A stretch of DNA of 64,000 bases. Source: Tribonema minus. Its lineage: Eukaryota > Sar > Xanthophyceae > Tribonematales > Tribonemataceae. Of this stretch, positions 22,270-33,019 are shown piece after piece. Position numbers and translations under genes: made by a program. The notes beneath the pieces were generated by a model that searched no databases, was not told where the DNA came from, and saw only the letters and a program-made list of their open reading frames with translations. How positions within the stretch are numbered: position 1 is the stretch's first letter; each line of letters begins with the position of its first letter. The stretch lies in contig JAFCMP010000553.1 in assembly GCA_017506865.1 (NCBI GenBank), positions 248,001-312,000 of the forward strand, given 5' to 3'.

Positions 22270-23669
22270 TGCTGGCGATACGGCAACCGTCCAGATCGCC
22301 CACTGGTACACGCTCCAGAAGAAATACGTCGACGATGCGCGGAGGTCGTTCGAGAAGTGGGCGAAAGTCGCGAACGAGCGGTTCCCGGGCAAGGAGCGCA
22401 CAAAGCTAAACGGAGTGCCTTCATCAAGAGGAAGGTCGTTGGCAAGGCACCACCAAAGATCCTGGCACCGCTGCCGATGGCGCAGCCTGGTGCCGCATTC
22501 ATCAGGATCGACAAGGCAGCCATGAAGTCTCACTTCCCGGCACTCGACGTGAGGAGTGGACCGTGGGGATACCTGTCGTACCTCGACCCCTACTCCAAGA
22601 GCGCCAACATCCGTTGCTTGCGCAACAGTTCCTGGGGGCGCGGCAAGCTTTCGTTTCTCTCCGCCGTGCAGGATAGGAGCGTGACGAAGTGCCCGTGGCT
22701 ACTGGCGCCCACGTTCGAGACGGACGGGAGGCAGATCAAGCTCGCCATGATGTCGTCGGAGGGGACACGCCCGAGTCACCACGGCTTGAGCACGCTCCAC
22801 AAATCCGGATACCAGCTAGGGAAGGACGTCGTCTCGCTGGAAGCGGTAGTCAACGGCGGCGCAGGGGCGTACAACATGCGATTCGTCACGCCGGACGAGA
22901 GGATTGATGACCTCTACATCGGAGCCGTCAACCCGGCAACCATCAAGCCGGTGCAGGCCATGTTCACGACGGGCGACAACTGGGTCGAAGCCCGCCTGCC
23001 TGAGGCTGTCGGACGGACGGGTACGAGGTTCAAGTACTACGAGGTCACCGAGAAGGACATCGCGAAAGGATCGAGGCTCTACAAATCAACAACGATGAGA
23101 ACGTCGCGCGGTCGAACGGGTCACCGTACGGCGACGCCGTCGAAGAACTTCAGGAAGAGGACATCCGTCACGGCAGAGTTCCTGCGCTACTGTGGAGCAT
23201 GGCGAGCGGTCGAGGACGCCTACTGGAGGGAGATACTGCGTCCCACGCAACGGATCAAGCGGTTCCTGCGCTTCAGTCTCGTGCAGTCGCAAGCCGAGTG
23301 CATCGCTAAGGGACTTTGCAAGAGGATCAGGAGCGCGGGAAGGGGGTGCTGGTGTTCGGAGACGGCTACCTCCACGCCAAGAAGGGGCATATATCCGTTC
23401 CCACGAAGAAGGTAGTCAGGGCGTGCGCATGTCGAGTGCCCGTGATATTTCCCAGCGAGTTCGGGACTAGCATGTACTGCCCGTGCTGCGGGCAGAAATT
23501 GAATTCGATAGATGGCAGTAGAACCAGGGTTTGTTCAAATCCCCTGTGCCTTCTTAGGAATATCACCTTCGACCGGGACGACGGGGGTTCTGATGGGATA
23601 GCGATGAAGTTCGTCAGGTACATGAGATGCCAGCCGGACATCAATCAGCGCAGACGTCGCGGGGGGTAG
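22270..23669 (+). pseudogene. Fanzor (eukaryotic TnpB-like) nuclease, frameshifted
   Basis: Three frames together give a Fanzor-like protein of about 460 residues. The N-terminal helical piece (QIAHWYTLQKKYVDDARRSF) is in one frame to about 22420. The middle (from AFIKRKVVGKAPPKI) is in a second frame to about 23320. The end (VLVFGDGYLHAKKG onward) is in a third frame to TAG 23669. Visible RuvC/TnpB features: a motif I position reading YIGAVNPATIKPV, with Asn where Asp is expected (codon 22930-22932); SEFGTS with the motif II Glu (about 23456); a zinc ribbon CPCC...CSNPLC (23477-23553); and FDRDDGGSDGIA, the motif III DRD. Fanzors are RNA-guided DNA nucleases carried by diverse eukaryotic transposons. 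Two frameshifts and the motif I change indicate an inactive copy. No guide-RNA end was identified. Confidence 0.72.
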
Positions 23670-23869
23670 GTATCTTGAGGAGACAGTACGTTTCCTTACG
23701 TGTGAGACAAGTTGACCACGGGCAGCGCAGTGTGCGCCTTTGCACGTCCGTGCGTTAAGTTGACACTAATGGACTCACCAACATAATGAGAGTGCGATTG
23801 ACTCGTTTGTATCATGGTACTTGTGTGATCGACTCGACATTAGGACTCGTACTCGTATTGTAGTGAGGG

Positions 23870-24185
23870 ATGCAATGAGAAATGTCATACCTTTCCCCCA
23901 ATACTAAGAAATGGCGCACCATTTACCCATAATTTGGGAAATGGTATGACATTTGTCCCGCCCATGGGAAATGAAATCACAGCTCCCGTATTTATTGGAA
24001 CAAGAACTTTTCCGTCGCTCGGCCCCGCGTAGGGGGTGTATTCCCCTACTGTACCATTCTATTAAGAAAAACATCATCAACCCGTTCATGAATTGCCATG
24101 ATTAAACACTGTGCCATTTCCCATAAGCAAAACAAGAATATTAAAAATAGGAAATGTCACACCATATCCTCCCTGCATGGGATGT
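23870..24185. repeat. AT-rich cluster of GAAATG-type short inverted repeats
   Basis: Variants of GGGAAATG and its complement CATTTCCC recur (near 23877, 23909, 23934, 23966, 24111 and 24150). ATGTCATACC at 23882-23891 is the exact complement of GGTATGACAT at 23943-23952. The stretch is markedly AT-richer than its flanks and may be a decayed miniature element. No clear boundaries were found. Confidence 0.4.
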
Positions 24186-24305
24186 GGTGGTTCTGAGTCG
24201 TTTCCCGTTTCCCCCCCTTTGATCTACCCCCCACCGATGCGATATCGACAGATGTCGCGGAACCGGTATTTTGGTTGTCTGGACGCTCTGGCCCTTTTCT
24301 AACTC

Positions 24306-26814
24306 CCTGCGCGCGCTGCCTGGCAGGGGGCATGTGGTGACAGACCACGAGCGGCAACTACTGCAGCAGCTGGGCGTTCAGCTAGTGGGGGATACGGATG
24401 AAAATCAGAACCGTGGAGCTGTGTTGCTGGGGGTGCCGGTGGGCCACAGCAGCTTTGTGGACGCATGGCTGCGCAGGGAAGCGGGTGCAGGCGGGGCAGG
24501 GGCTCGATTTGCAGAGCGATGCGCGCGCCTGACATCTCCGAGGGCTATGTTCAGGGTACTGCGCTACTGCGTGGTGCCTCGCATGACGTACTGCCTGCGC
24601 ACCATTCCCACTACGCAGACAGCGCCAGCCGCCAAGGAGTGGGGTCGGGTCACGCAGTGGGTGCTTGAGCACTCAATGGGCGTGCAGCCACCAGGCCAGA
24701 CCTGGCGCCAGTTTGAGCAAAGTGGGGCCAACTTCCATCTGGCAGCGCACGGCCCAGCCTTACAGCAAGCGCGACTCCCAACACGGCATGGCGGCCTTGG
24801 CATTACCAGCGCCTGCGACATCGCTGATGCTGCGTATGTGGCGGGCACGTTGCAAGCGCTGCAACCAGCACTCTCTGGATGGGCGGGGGTGCTGCAGCAG
24901 GCGGCTCCTCAAGCGGCTGCAGACAACGCTGCTGAGGATGCGGCAACACAAGCGGCACCGGCAGCAGCGGCAGCAGCACCAGCACCAGCAGCATCAGCAG
25001 CGGCAACTGTTACAGCGGCAGCGGCGGTTGCCAGTGGAGGCGCGACCGCTCCGGCAGCGGCAACTGCATCAGCGGCTGGCCGCGCTTATGGCGCAGCCAT
25101 TCCGGCAACACACGACGCAGCTGCCACTGGATCAGGGGCCGCGGCGGCAGCACAGGCGGCACCAGTGGCAGCAGCAGCAGCGGCGGCGCACGGCGCAACT
25201 ACTCCGGCAGCAGCAGCAGCGGCGGCAGCAGCAGCTGCTCCAGCATCAGAGGCTGCTGCAGCAGCGGCAGCACATGTTGCACCTCAAGTGGCCTCGGCGG
25301 CATCACTAACTGCAGCATCAACAGCAGCGGCTGCGGGCATAGGCAACACAGCTGCTACAGGCCCTACTAGCCTAAGGGCTGCTGCAGCACCTGCAACAGG
25401 AGCAGCGTCGGCAGGCGGCGCCGCAACCGTGCCGGCTGCTACAGCGGCAATGGCGGTGGCAGCGGCCAATGCGGCAGGTGCTGCACCAACACCAGCGGCA
25501 GCAGCAACACCACTGGCAGCAGCAGCAACGGCAGGCGGCGCAGCTGCAGCACCAGCGCACGCAGCAGCGGCAGCCGTCAATGCAGGCGCTGCGCGTTCCA
25601 CACCAGCAATGCTACAAGGCGCAGCAGCAGCAGAGGTGGCGCGCCTGCCCCTCATGCGGACGATCGCCACAGCTGCCATATCTCTACGTGCAGCAACAGG
25701 TGACAAGCTGGAACATATACTGCCACCAGCGCTAACGCCACTGCAGCAGCAACCACCTACGCAGCAGCCGCCGCTGCGGCCGACAGCAGGTGGTGGCACT
25801 GGTGCGGATGCTGCTTGCGTACTTGACGCCAGTGCTCTGCAGTTGCAGTGTAGCCTGAAGCGCCCCCATCAGAGTGCCCTTGCAGATGCCGTCGCTACCG
25901 AGCTTGCAGATAAGGTGGAGGCGGACCTGCAACAGCTGCCGCAGGGCACGCAACGCACGCAAGCACTTGCTCGATTCCGGTCGCAGCGCCACATGCACTC
26001 GATCGGCATGGCATTCCTCAACGAGCCCATGTACTCCACAACGGCTTCGTTCGATGGCCTATCCTGGCAGCTGGCCGTCAAACGCGCCATCGGAGTAGAG
26101 GAGCAGACGGCAGGCTGCAAGCTGTGCGGGAAGTCGCCGGGCGGCACCCTGCATGCACGGCTGTGTCAAGCGCCACGCGTCAAGGCGCACGACACCATTA
26201 TCCACAATAGCGTCAAGCAGCGCCTCCTGCGGCAATACCTCAAAACGGGACTGGTGGACGAGGACTACACGCCGTTTCTGGGGTCCGCCGGGCCGCCGGG
26301 GAGTCGCAGGATGGACATCGTGCTGCCTGCCGACGCCTTCCCAATGACCGGCTACGACGACCCGACACGCCACCTACCGCTCATGGTGGACGTTACCTGC
26401 TTCGAGGCACAGGTGGCGTCGCGGGCGGCGAAGACTGCAGCAGATCCCGAGCGATGCTGCCGCGACCAAGAGGCCGCCAAGACTACCCACTATTCTGGTC
26501 ATTATGATCAGAATTGCTACAAACTTGCCACTTTGGCAATAGGGTCATTTGGCAGCATCGGGGAGCAGGGGCGGAAGCTGCTGGAGGCTGTGGCGAAGGA
26601 GTATGCCAGCAGGATGTCAGTGCCCGGAGGAGCGCGCCCTAAAGCTCTCAAGGGCATCGCCCTGGCGCGCTTACGCTCGGCACTGTCGGCAGCGCTCCAC
26701 ATGGCGTACTCTGGCCGTGTCATGATACACATGGCAGAATCCAGGGGGGGGGGGCACATGGAGGAGGACGTAGGGGAGGACCCCGAGATGCCATTTGGCG
26801 GCGGCGGCGTTTGA
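24306..26814 (+). pseudogene. Non-LTR family A, copy 2 (5'-truncated, intact C-terminal endonuclease)
   Basis: Matches copy 1 (7480-8474) nearly base for base and then continues past the point where copy 1 breaks. The frame is open to TGA at 26814. It encodes the end of the RT, an Ala-rich linker of several hundred residues (CAG/GCA-rich), then CKLCGKSPGGTLHARLC (CCHC knuckle), RRMDIVLPAD and LMVDVTCFEAQ (endonuclease acidic residues) and AAKTTHY. This is the knuckle plus restriction-like endonuclease arrangement of R2-type elements. The 5' end begins inside the ORF, as usual for truncated non-LTR insertions. The upstream reading to 24271 is probably flanking sequence. Confidence 0.85.
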
Positions 26815-26924
26815 GTGGTTGTCGTTGCGACACTTTCAGACTGTCATACGACATGTAGATTCCTTACAGCTAGATGCCAATCATCTGGGCTTTTTCGCGC
26901 CCTGAGCGAGAATTAATAAAAAGT

Positions 26925-27110
26925 ACAGACACCACACTTGCTGGCCTGACAGCTGTATGCAGGACGCGGCCCAGGAGTCCCTCTGTGAGGTGATTTCATA
27001 CCCGGATCTTAGATGACTGCCATCGGCTAAGTCGGCTTTTGTCGGCTTTTGGCGCCTTTGAGGCTGAAAACGGTCAAACTGCTGCTGCGCGCGCGCGCAG
27101 ATTCTTGTTG
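26925..27110 (+). repeat. Dispersed repeat segment shared with 59831-60016
   Basis: From GTACAGACACCACACTTGCT to GATTCTTGTTG the sequence is nearly identical to the start of the repeat at 59.8 kb (one substitution noticed). The two then diverge, here into CTG-rich sequence. It begins directly after the probable 3' end of family A copy 2. Confidence 0.88.
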
Positions 27111-27928
27111 CTCCTGCTGCTGCTGCTGCTGCTGCGCGGTGGCCTGCTTTGAGCTGGTGGTGGTGGTGCTGCTGCTGCTGCTGACGGCAGATTATCACAC
27201 CGTCTCACGCAGTAGCTTCCGGAACATCGTCTTCTGACTAAACACTGAGCTTCAGCCATCACACCCAAACAAGTGCAGCCAGCAGCTTGCAGGCAGCAGC
27301 AGTACAGAGACTGCCACAAGCGACCATGTCCCCAGTGACAGTCAGCCACACTAGCAGCAGGGCAAGTCGCAATGGGGCCGATCTGCTGCGCTTGCGTATA
27401 ATAATTTTCTCTACTGCTGCCACAACGTCCGGAACACACAGGCAGCAACAGCACCAGCAGCACGCCCTGATCATATTACCATATGGCAGCCATGACCTCC
27501 TCTATCCCTGCTGTCAGGCAGGCTTTATACCGTGTGCAGGCCAAATGAAAAAAAGCCGAGTAGCCAACATCCTGGTTGGCTGGTCTTTCGGCTTCGCCGG
27601 CTTAGCCGACCAGGCCGACTTCGGCTCAGAACACTAGTGTTGACAATTTGCAAGCATGTTGACAAAATGCAAGAACAAAAATTACATGGGAATTTTCATG
27701 TAATAGGGGGTTACACTTCGTAACCGTAATAACTTTACGAGCTTGCGCAGATGATCGGCAGCCCGATTTACGTCCGAGGCGTTATGCCTGTGAAATGCCG
27801 CGGACTTGGTGCAATATGTAACGCGCACACCCACACAGCAGGACACGCGAGAGTCGCAACACTCACACACAACAGCACCGCGACAGCAGAAACTTTTGTG
27901 AAAAACCACACAGGCGCATATTCAAACC
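27111..27928. other. CTG-rich and gene-poor stretch
   Basis: Contains short CTG runs (27112-27182) and an imperfect GCCGA-rich hairpin near 27553-27600. No coding sequence is supported. Confidence 0.5.
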
Positions 27929-28720
27929 ATGCCGTGCTCCTGCTGCCACAAGAGTGGGCACAACATCCGCACTTGCCCCAAAGCCAACGCCGACAAGTGG
28001 GCCGACATCATCGCCGAGCAGGCTGCAACATCGGCTGGCCTTCAGTCTGCGAAAGTGAGTGAACTGAGCAGCCTTGCGCGCTGTCACAGGCTGTAAGCCT
28101 TGCTGTGTGTCCCACGTACGCTAGGTACTACAAACGGATACATGAGCGTGTACACAAATTGCCGTTTTGAGGCATCTGCCAACATGCCCCCAGTACTGCA
28201 CTGCCTCTCTGATGGCGAGGGCTCCTCTGAGATTTGTCACTGGCTTTCGACGTCGCCGTAGGTTGCATGCATGGGACTAAGGCAGAACAACACGCCCTTG
28301 CATGGCTTCCAGCAACAGAGTTACTTCATGTGTTGGCACTTCCACCTTACATAATTGAGGTTTGAGCCCCTCGTATGTATGACGTCACAAGATGCTGAGT
28401 GCAGCAGTGACGGCCAGGAAGAGGCATGCACTGACCCCAGCAGCCAATGCCACCTGTGCCTGCTATGCATATGGGCGTTCATCAGTACACATCCTGTGCT
28501 TCAGAACACCTGCTAACGAGCCCTTACACGCATCATCGCACAGGAGATCATATTTGCCGGCGTGGACATGATGGCTCCAGGCGCAGGCTCTGCCATGAGC
28601 ATCATCGACAAGGTCTGGACAGCCTACAGCCTGTCGAACGGAGTCGTCAACTCCAGCAACAAAAACGCCAAGCAGCGCTCCATGGCGCAGTACATTCTGG
28701 AGATCGCCAACAACAGTTAG
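27929..28720 (+). CDS. Small CCHC zinc-knuckle protein (2 exons)
   Basis: Exon 1, 27929-28054, runs from ATG to a GT donor (AAA/GTGAGT), encoding 42 residues that start MPCSCCHKSGHNIRTCPKAN. This is a CxxC-x4-H-x4-C zinc knuckle of the kind found in plant and algal nucleic-acid-binding proteins. Exon 2, 28544-28720, follows a CAG acceptor in the same phase and encodes 58 more residues ending at TAG (EIIFAGVDMMAPGAGSAMSI...). The spliced product is 100 residues. The join is a prediction from splice signals and phase only. Additional exons inside the 489-bp intron cannot be excluded. Function beyond probable RNA or DNA binding is unknown. Confidence 0.55.
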
Positions 28721-29412
28721 GCTCTTCTTGAAGTCCAAGCCCAAGCCCACGTGAGCGTGGCGGCACCAACTTGAACTTGTAGCGCTTGCATGCATGTAAT
28801 GTGTTTGCTAATGAGTGGGGGTCATGTGGCGAGCTTGACGCCGTGGCAGTGCCACATCCGTACAGTGAAGCCGTTCAGTGCATGCTATTTGCCAAGAAGC
28901 GTCACGGCAGCGCCAGACACTGGCAGTTGCCAAGAAACAGACATTCGAATACGAAAATCAATGAAGACTTTGACTCTGAGAGACTCGGCTGTGCCGTGTT
29001 TAATGATGTTTGCCTTCATATTGCTACACAGCTTGCATCGGACTCTGCAATCATCACACATGTGCGCACATTCCTTGTCATCTGTTAAGCCTGTACATAT
29101 GTCATCAAATGAGGTTGTTGTGTACGAGCTAGCGACATGCATGGTCTGTGTGTGTGGGCACACTTATGGCAGTGTGCCTTCCGCTGAGTAACAGTTTGGG
29201 TTCATTAGGTGCACCGCAGATGTTGATGCATGATCCTGCGGTCATGATTGAGCTCTGCTGGTTTTGCACATTCTGACCAACAGTAAGCTTTGCGTTGCTG
29301 CATTCACTTCTTGATGGCAGTCGCCAGGCAAGCCAACACTGCGCACAGGGACTGGCCTCCTGCAGATGCATTTGATATTGCTCGCTGTTCTGACCATTGC
29401 CCTGCATTGTTA
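28721..29412. other. Intergenic stretch
   Basis: ORFs of 90-133 codons overlap here on both strands, but none shows a domain or spliced continuation. It may contain 3' UTRs of the convergent genes at 28720 (plus) and 29413 (minus). Confidence 0.5.
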
Positions 29413-30465
29413 CTATAGCAGCAGCATTTGGGTAGCTTCCCAGGTGGCAGGATAGGATAAATAGCAGCAGGCACCGCTGCGCCTCAGCTCTGCTGCTGTT
29501 GCACATATGTTGCAATGCCATGGTTGGAGTGTAGCAACAGCACCTAGCCAGATTTCACACGCCGCTGGTACACACTTGCCCAGTGCATGTGTGCAGGCTG
29601 CTGGCGCACTATTGTCATCATCGATGTCCATACTCTCTGCATCATCGCAGAGATGAACACAAGATTGTGAGTCAGAGTCAGAGTCTGAACTAGAGTCAAC
29701 TTCTTCCATGATATCAGCCAGCTCTGGCTGAGCCACAGTCAAGTCTGGCTCTGACTCTTTCCATACACTGTGCATTGAAACTATGGGCATTGTGGGATAC
29801 TCTGTATCATGTGCCTTGGCACAGATTCCTTGTGCCATGGCCACCGAGCCGTGCACATGTACTGGATTTTCGGCACTATTCGCAGAAATGGCATGCACCA
29901 ACGAACCGTCGCTGCCTGCCACACAAGATGGCGGTGGGCAATCTACATAATGCCGCAAAATCACGTCTGACTTGCGGAGCAAACGTACCTGTTGCTCGGG
30001 CAATGTGCAATGGCCGGAAGCCTCTATGGCCACAAACAAGTGAAACGCAATCTCTGGGATGAACAAGTCTGCAATGTACCGGATTATGTCATTGCGAGAC
30101 GCACAGTCTGGTAGACCATGATAGAACATCATGAGCACTGCCATTTCAGCAAGTGACAACACACGCGCTTCTATCACTGGACCTGCGTCCGTAGCATGCG
30201 CAACATAGTTTGCAGCAGGCCTTCCAGGCAAACTACGCACTGGACTGGGCAGCAAGCCATCAGCATTCAACACACCAGGATGCTGAGCTCTGCGTGGTTG
30301 CAAGAAGAATGTGCGTTCAGGGCAACGCAAACGAGAGCGAAAAGATGTGGGCGTGCTTTTCAGACGCTTCACAGTTATTAGCGCACCGAACCGCTGGAGT
30401 GCTTCCACTGACGCCACACCAGCTGGCACGATGAGAATGTACACTCTCTGTCTCATGCATGGCAA
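29413..30465 (-). CDS. Unassigned 350-residue protein with acidic Ser-rich tract
   Basis: An uninterrupted minus-strand frame of 350 codons starts at ATG 30465. The N-terminal two-thirds is ordinary mixed sequence, including VLSLAEMAVLMMFYHGLPDC and LFIPEIAFHLFVAIEASGHC. Near residues 260-285 there is an acidic serine tract (EEVDSSSDSDSDSQS) and then MDIDDDN. No known domain is recognised. It lies head to head with the plus-strand ORF that starts at 30594, leaving about 130 bp for a shared divergent promoter. It could be a host gene or a transposon-borne ORF. The length and mixed composition make chance unlikely, but introns near the C-terminus are possible. Confidence 0.45.
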   Translation of the reverse strand: MPCMRQRVYILIVPAGVASVEALQRFGALITVKRLKSTPTSFRSRLRCPERTFFLQPRRAQHPGVLNADGLLPSPVRSLPGRPAANYVAHATDAGPVIEARVLSLAEMAVLMMFYHGLPDCASRNDIIRYIADLFIPEIAFHLFVAIEASGHCTLPEQQVRLLRKSDVILRHYVDCPPPSCVAGSDGSLVHAISANSAENPVHVHGSVAMAQGICAKAHDTEYPTMPIVSMHSVWKESEPDLTVAQPELADIMEEVDSSSDSDSDSQSCVHLCDDAESMDIDDDNSAPAACTHALGKCVPAACEIWLGAVATLQPWHCNICATAAELRRSGACCYLSYPATWEATQMLLL

Positions 30466-30593
30466 TTCGAAATCTGAAGCCTACAGTTAGAAAAGTTCTT
30501 GAAGTTTGGCAAGAAAAGTGGCAGTGCCCAATTTTCACTGCCACCCTGCCACACACATACACGAAACAGCACACACTACACAAGACAAATAAA

Positions 30594-31044
30594 ATGGGCA
30601 AGCCCAGGCAGTTTCGGCGTGCTGGAATCGCTCCGAAGCCATCAATGCAGACGCCTGGCAGCAACAGCAGTCGCGGCAGTGTTCGGAGGGCCAACTGCCA
30701 AAAATGATGATTCATCTGACACCGACAGCAGTGACAGCTCTGCGCGTAGCTTAGAGCGCGCAGAGGATACTCAACACCTGCGTTTGGAGCTGCCCTCTTG
30801 TTCAGACGCCAGCGACGGGAGCAGGGGCTGCGAAAACTCTGCGCACACCAACAAACGCAAGGCTCAGGTTGAGGACCGCGTCATTGAGATGTTCAAGCAG
30901 ATGTCAGAAGACGGGCAGGACGTGGTCATCCTGAAGCTGGCAGGGCTTCGAGGGGTGCAGGTATCCCGTTTGATGCGATGCTGTAGTCGGCACGCGGCCT
31001 GCGATAGTTCGCTGCTTCTGGCAACACTCGAACTATCAACATGA
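30594..31044 (+). CDS. Unassigned small acidic protein, frame uncertain
   Basis: ATG 30594 (after CAAATAAA) opens MGKPRQFRRAGIAPKPSMQ, which closes at 30707. An overlapping frame continues as AKNDDSSDTDSSDSSARSLE and then KRKAQVEDRVIEMFKQMSEDGQDVVILKLAGL, with a possible donor at GCAG/GTATCC near 30960. A frame change or small intron near 30680-30700 would join a basic N-terminus to an acidic Ser/Asp tract and a helical end. The arrangement opposite the 30465 gene suggests a divergent pair. No domain is recognised. Confidence 0.3.
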
Positions 31045-31386
31045 CCACTTTCTTCTGCTCTGCACCTGCTCCTGCTGCAGTTCATGTGTGTACAGCAAGG
31101 CAACACGGGACAGAAGAGCTCAGCTGCTGTCAAGCTCGAGATAGCTGGGGGCGAGATAGCTGGGAGCTCGCTCTGGCGGAAAGGCCAATGCTGCGGACCT
31201 AATAGCAGGCGTTGTGCACACCACACTGCTCTTCTCCATCATATTCAGCACAGCATCAAACCACAACTGCCTGTGCAAAACGCAGGAGTCAGTGCTGCTT
31301 TATCTCCAGCCCGACATCCAGGTAGGTTTGAAGCCCAACGAGACACTGCAGGGTGAGTGAGCTTGCCAGCAGGAGCTGATAATCAC

Positions 31387-32037
31387 ATGTACTGGCGCTG
31401 GCGCTGGCGCTGGCGCTGCCGCTGCCGCTGCCGCTGCCGCTGCCGCCGCCGCTGCCGCTGCCGCCGGCGCTGCCGCTGCCGCTGCCGCTGCCGCTGCCGC
31501 CGCCGCTGCCGCTGCCGCCGCCGCTGCCGCTGCCGCTGCCGCTGCCGCTGCCGCTGCCGCTGCCGCTGCCGCTGCCGCTGCCGCTGCCGCTGCCGCTGCC
31601 GCTGCCGCTGCCGCTGCCGCTGCCGCTGCCGCTGCCGCTGCCGCTGCCGCTGCCGCTGCCGCTGCCGCTGCCGCTGCCGCTGCCGCTGCCGCTGCCGCTG
31701 CCGCTGCCGCTGCCGCTGCCGCTGCCGCTGCCGCTGCCGCTGCCGCTGCCGCTGCCGCTGCCGCTGCCGCTGCCGCTGCCGCTGCCGCTGCCGCTGCCGC
31801 TGCCGCTGCCGCTGCCGCTGCCGCTGCCGCTGCCGCTGCCGCTGCCGCTGCCGCTGCCGCTGCCGCTGCCGCTGCCGCTGCCGCTGCCGCTGCCGCTGCC
31901 GCTGCCGCTGCCGCTGCCGCTGCCGCTGCCGCTGCCGCTGCCGCTGCCGCTGCCGCTGCCGCTGCCGCTGCCGCTGCCGCTGCCGCTGCCGCTGCCGCTG
32001 CCGCTGCCGCTGCCGCTGCCGCTGCCGCTGCTGCTGC

Positions 32038-32088
<51 letters not shown>
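31387..32088. repeat. Long (GCTGCC)n array ending in (CTG)n
   Basis: About 640 bp of nearly uninterrupted GCTGCC hexamer, with a few CCGCCG interruptions confined to the first 140 bp. A switch near 32030 leads to about 50 bp of pure CTG trinucleotides. Read forward it would encode alternating Cys-Arg. Read in reverse it encodes Gln-Arg repeats inside a minus-strand frame that starts at 32192 with an ordinary N-terminus (MDELSNLDGAGQHHPQAQQQ). Whether that frame is expressed is unknown. Confidence 0.97.
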
Positions 32089-32310
32089 ATCTCCAATTTG
32101 TGCAACCTCACGTAGTCATCTTGGCTCTGAATCTGCTGCTGCGCCTGCGGATGGTGCTGGCCCGCCCCGTCTAGGTTGCTCAGTTCATCCATGGCGTTGC
32201 AGCTGCTGTGAAGTACCCCTTTGGGAATGGGGCGTCACTTCCAACGTGGAGCGTTGGAATGTAGCGTGAATTCCAATTACTATATTGGAAGCACCATGAA
32301 AGCTACCGGT

Positions 32311-32674
32311 GGGTGGTGGTGCCCTTTGTTCAAGAGTCCTTCGGGCGCTTGGGTGGCGCCGCGCGCGCGTTTGGCGGCGCATGCCGCTGCGCGTGTGGGC
32401 GGCAGCGAGCGTGTGGTGCAGCGGCGACGGAGTGTATTGCGCCGGCACATTGTTGTCACCCTGTCTGCAGCGCTTGCGCGCGAGCTGGCGGAGCGTGTTT
32501 TGGCGTACGTGCGCTGCGCGCAGATGGGCGGTCGGGCGGTGCGCCCGGTGTCGTCACTGCTGGCGGCGGCGCGCTGAGTGACTGTAGCATTTGCACAGTT
32601 GATGATGTCGTAGTACGCATTTGCACACCAGCCAGATGGGGCCACCCATAATAAAAAAATAAAAAAATAAAGGT
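32311..32674 (+). mobile_element. 5'-truncated relative of non-LTR family B, 7-bp TSD, A-rich tail
   Basis: The start reads VVPFVQESFGRLG, matching FVPFVQESYGRLG of family B. After a frame change near 32400-32450, ALARELAERVLAYVRCAQMG matches SLARELAERVMAYTRGAQML, and the frame ends at TGA 32577. The 3' tail is different from family B: ATAATAAAAAAATAAAAAAA and on to AAAGGT. The direct repeat TACCGGT flanks it at 32304-32310 and 32675-32681. This is a diverged sister family with its own 3' end. Confidence 0.8.
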
Positions 32675-32681
32675 TACCGGT

Positions 32682-33012
32682 CGCCCAGCTTTAAGCCCCC
32701 TACCCCCGACCCCCGACCGAACACCCGAGGGTGCTTGAAACGCCACGAAGTTGCTCCTGCGGTGTTGATGCCCGTTGTGGCACGCTAGGCATTGATTGGC
32801 AGTGGCGTATGGCATCAGCTCCACTGCTAAGCTTGTTCTGTGTCAAGCAGAACTATGAAGCTCCAGTAGACAGCCGTTTGCGCTCGCACGGCTGGTAACC
32901 GTTGTTAGCTTTGCTTGTGCGTCATCACGATGCATCGCGCGGCCTGCTGCCAGGTACTTGATTGATACACATTCACCTCCACTTCTTTTGGTTTTGAAGC
33001 AGTAGCGTTTCT
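32682..33012. other. Short gene-free stretch
   Basis: No ORF, RNA gene or repeat was recognised. Confidence 0.5.
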
Positions 33013-33019
33013 ACGTTGA

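Noticed and set aside
23870-24185. Fanzor guide-RNA (omega-RNA-like) locus
   Set aside because: It lies 200 bp beyond the Fanzor ORF with AT-rich short inverted repeats, but nothing ties it to the nuclease or marks an element end.
31357-32115. Long Cys-Arg repeat ORF on the plus strand
   Set aside because: It is the forced translation of the GCTGCC array, with no non-repetitive coding context.
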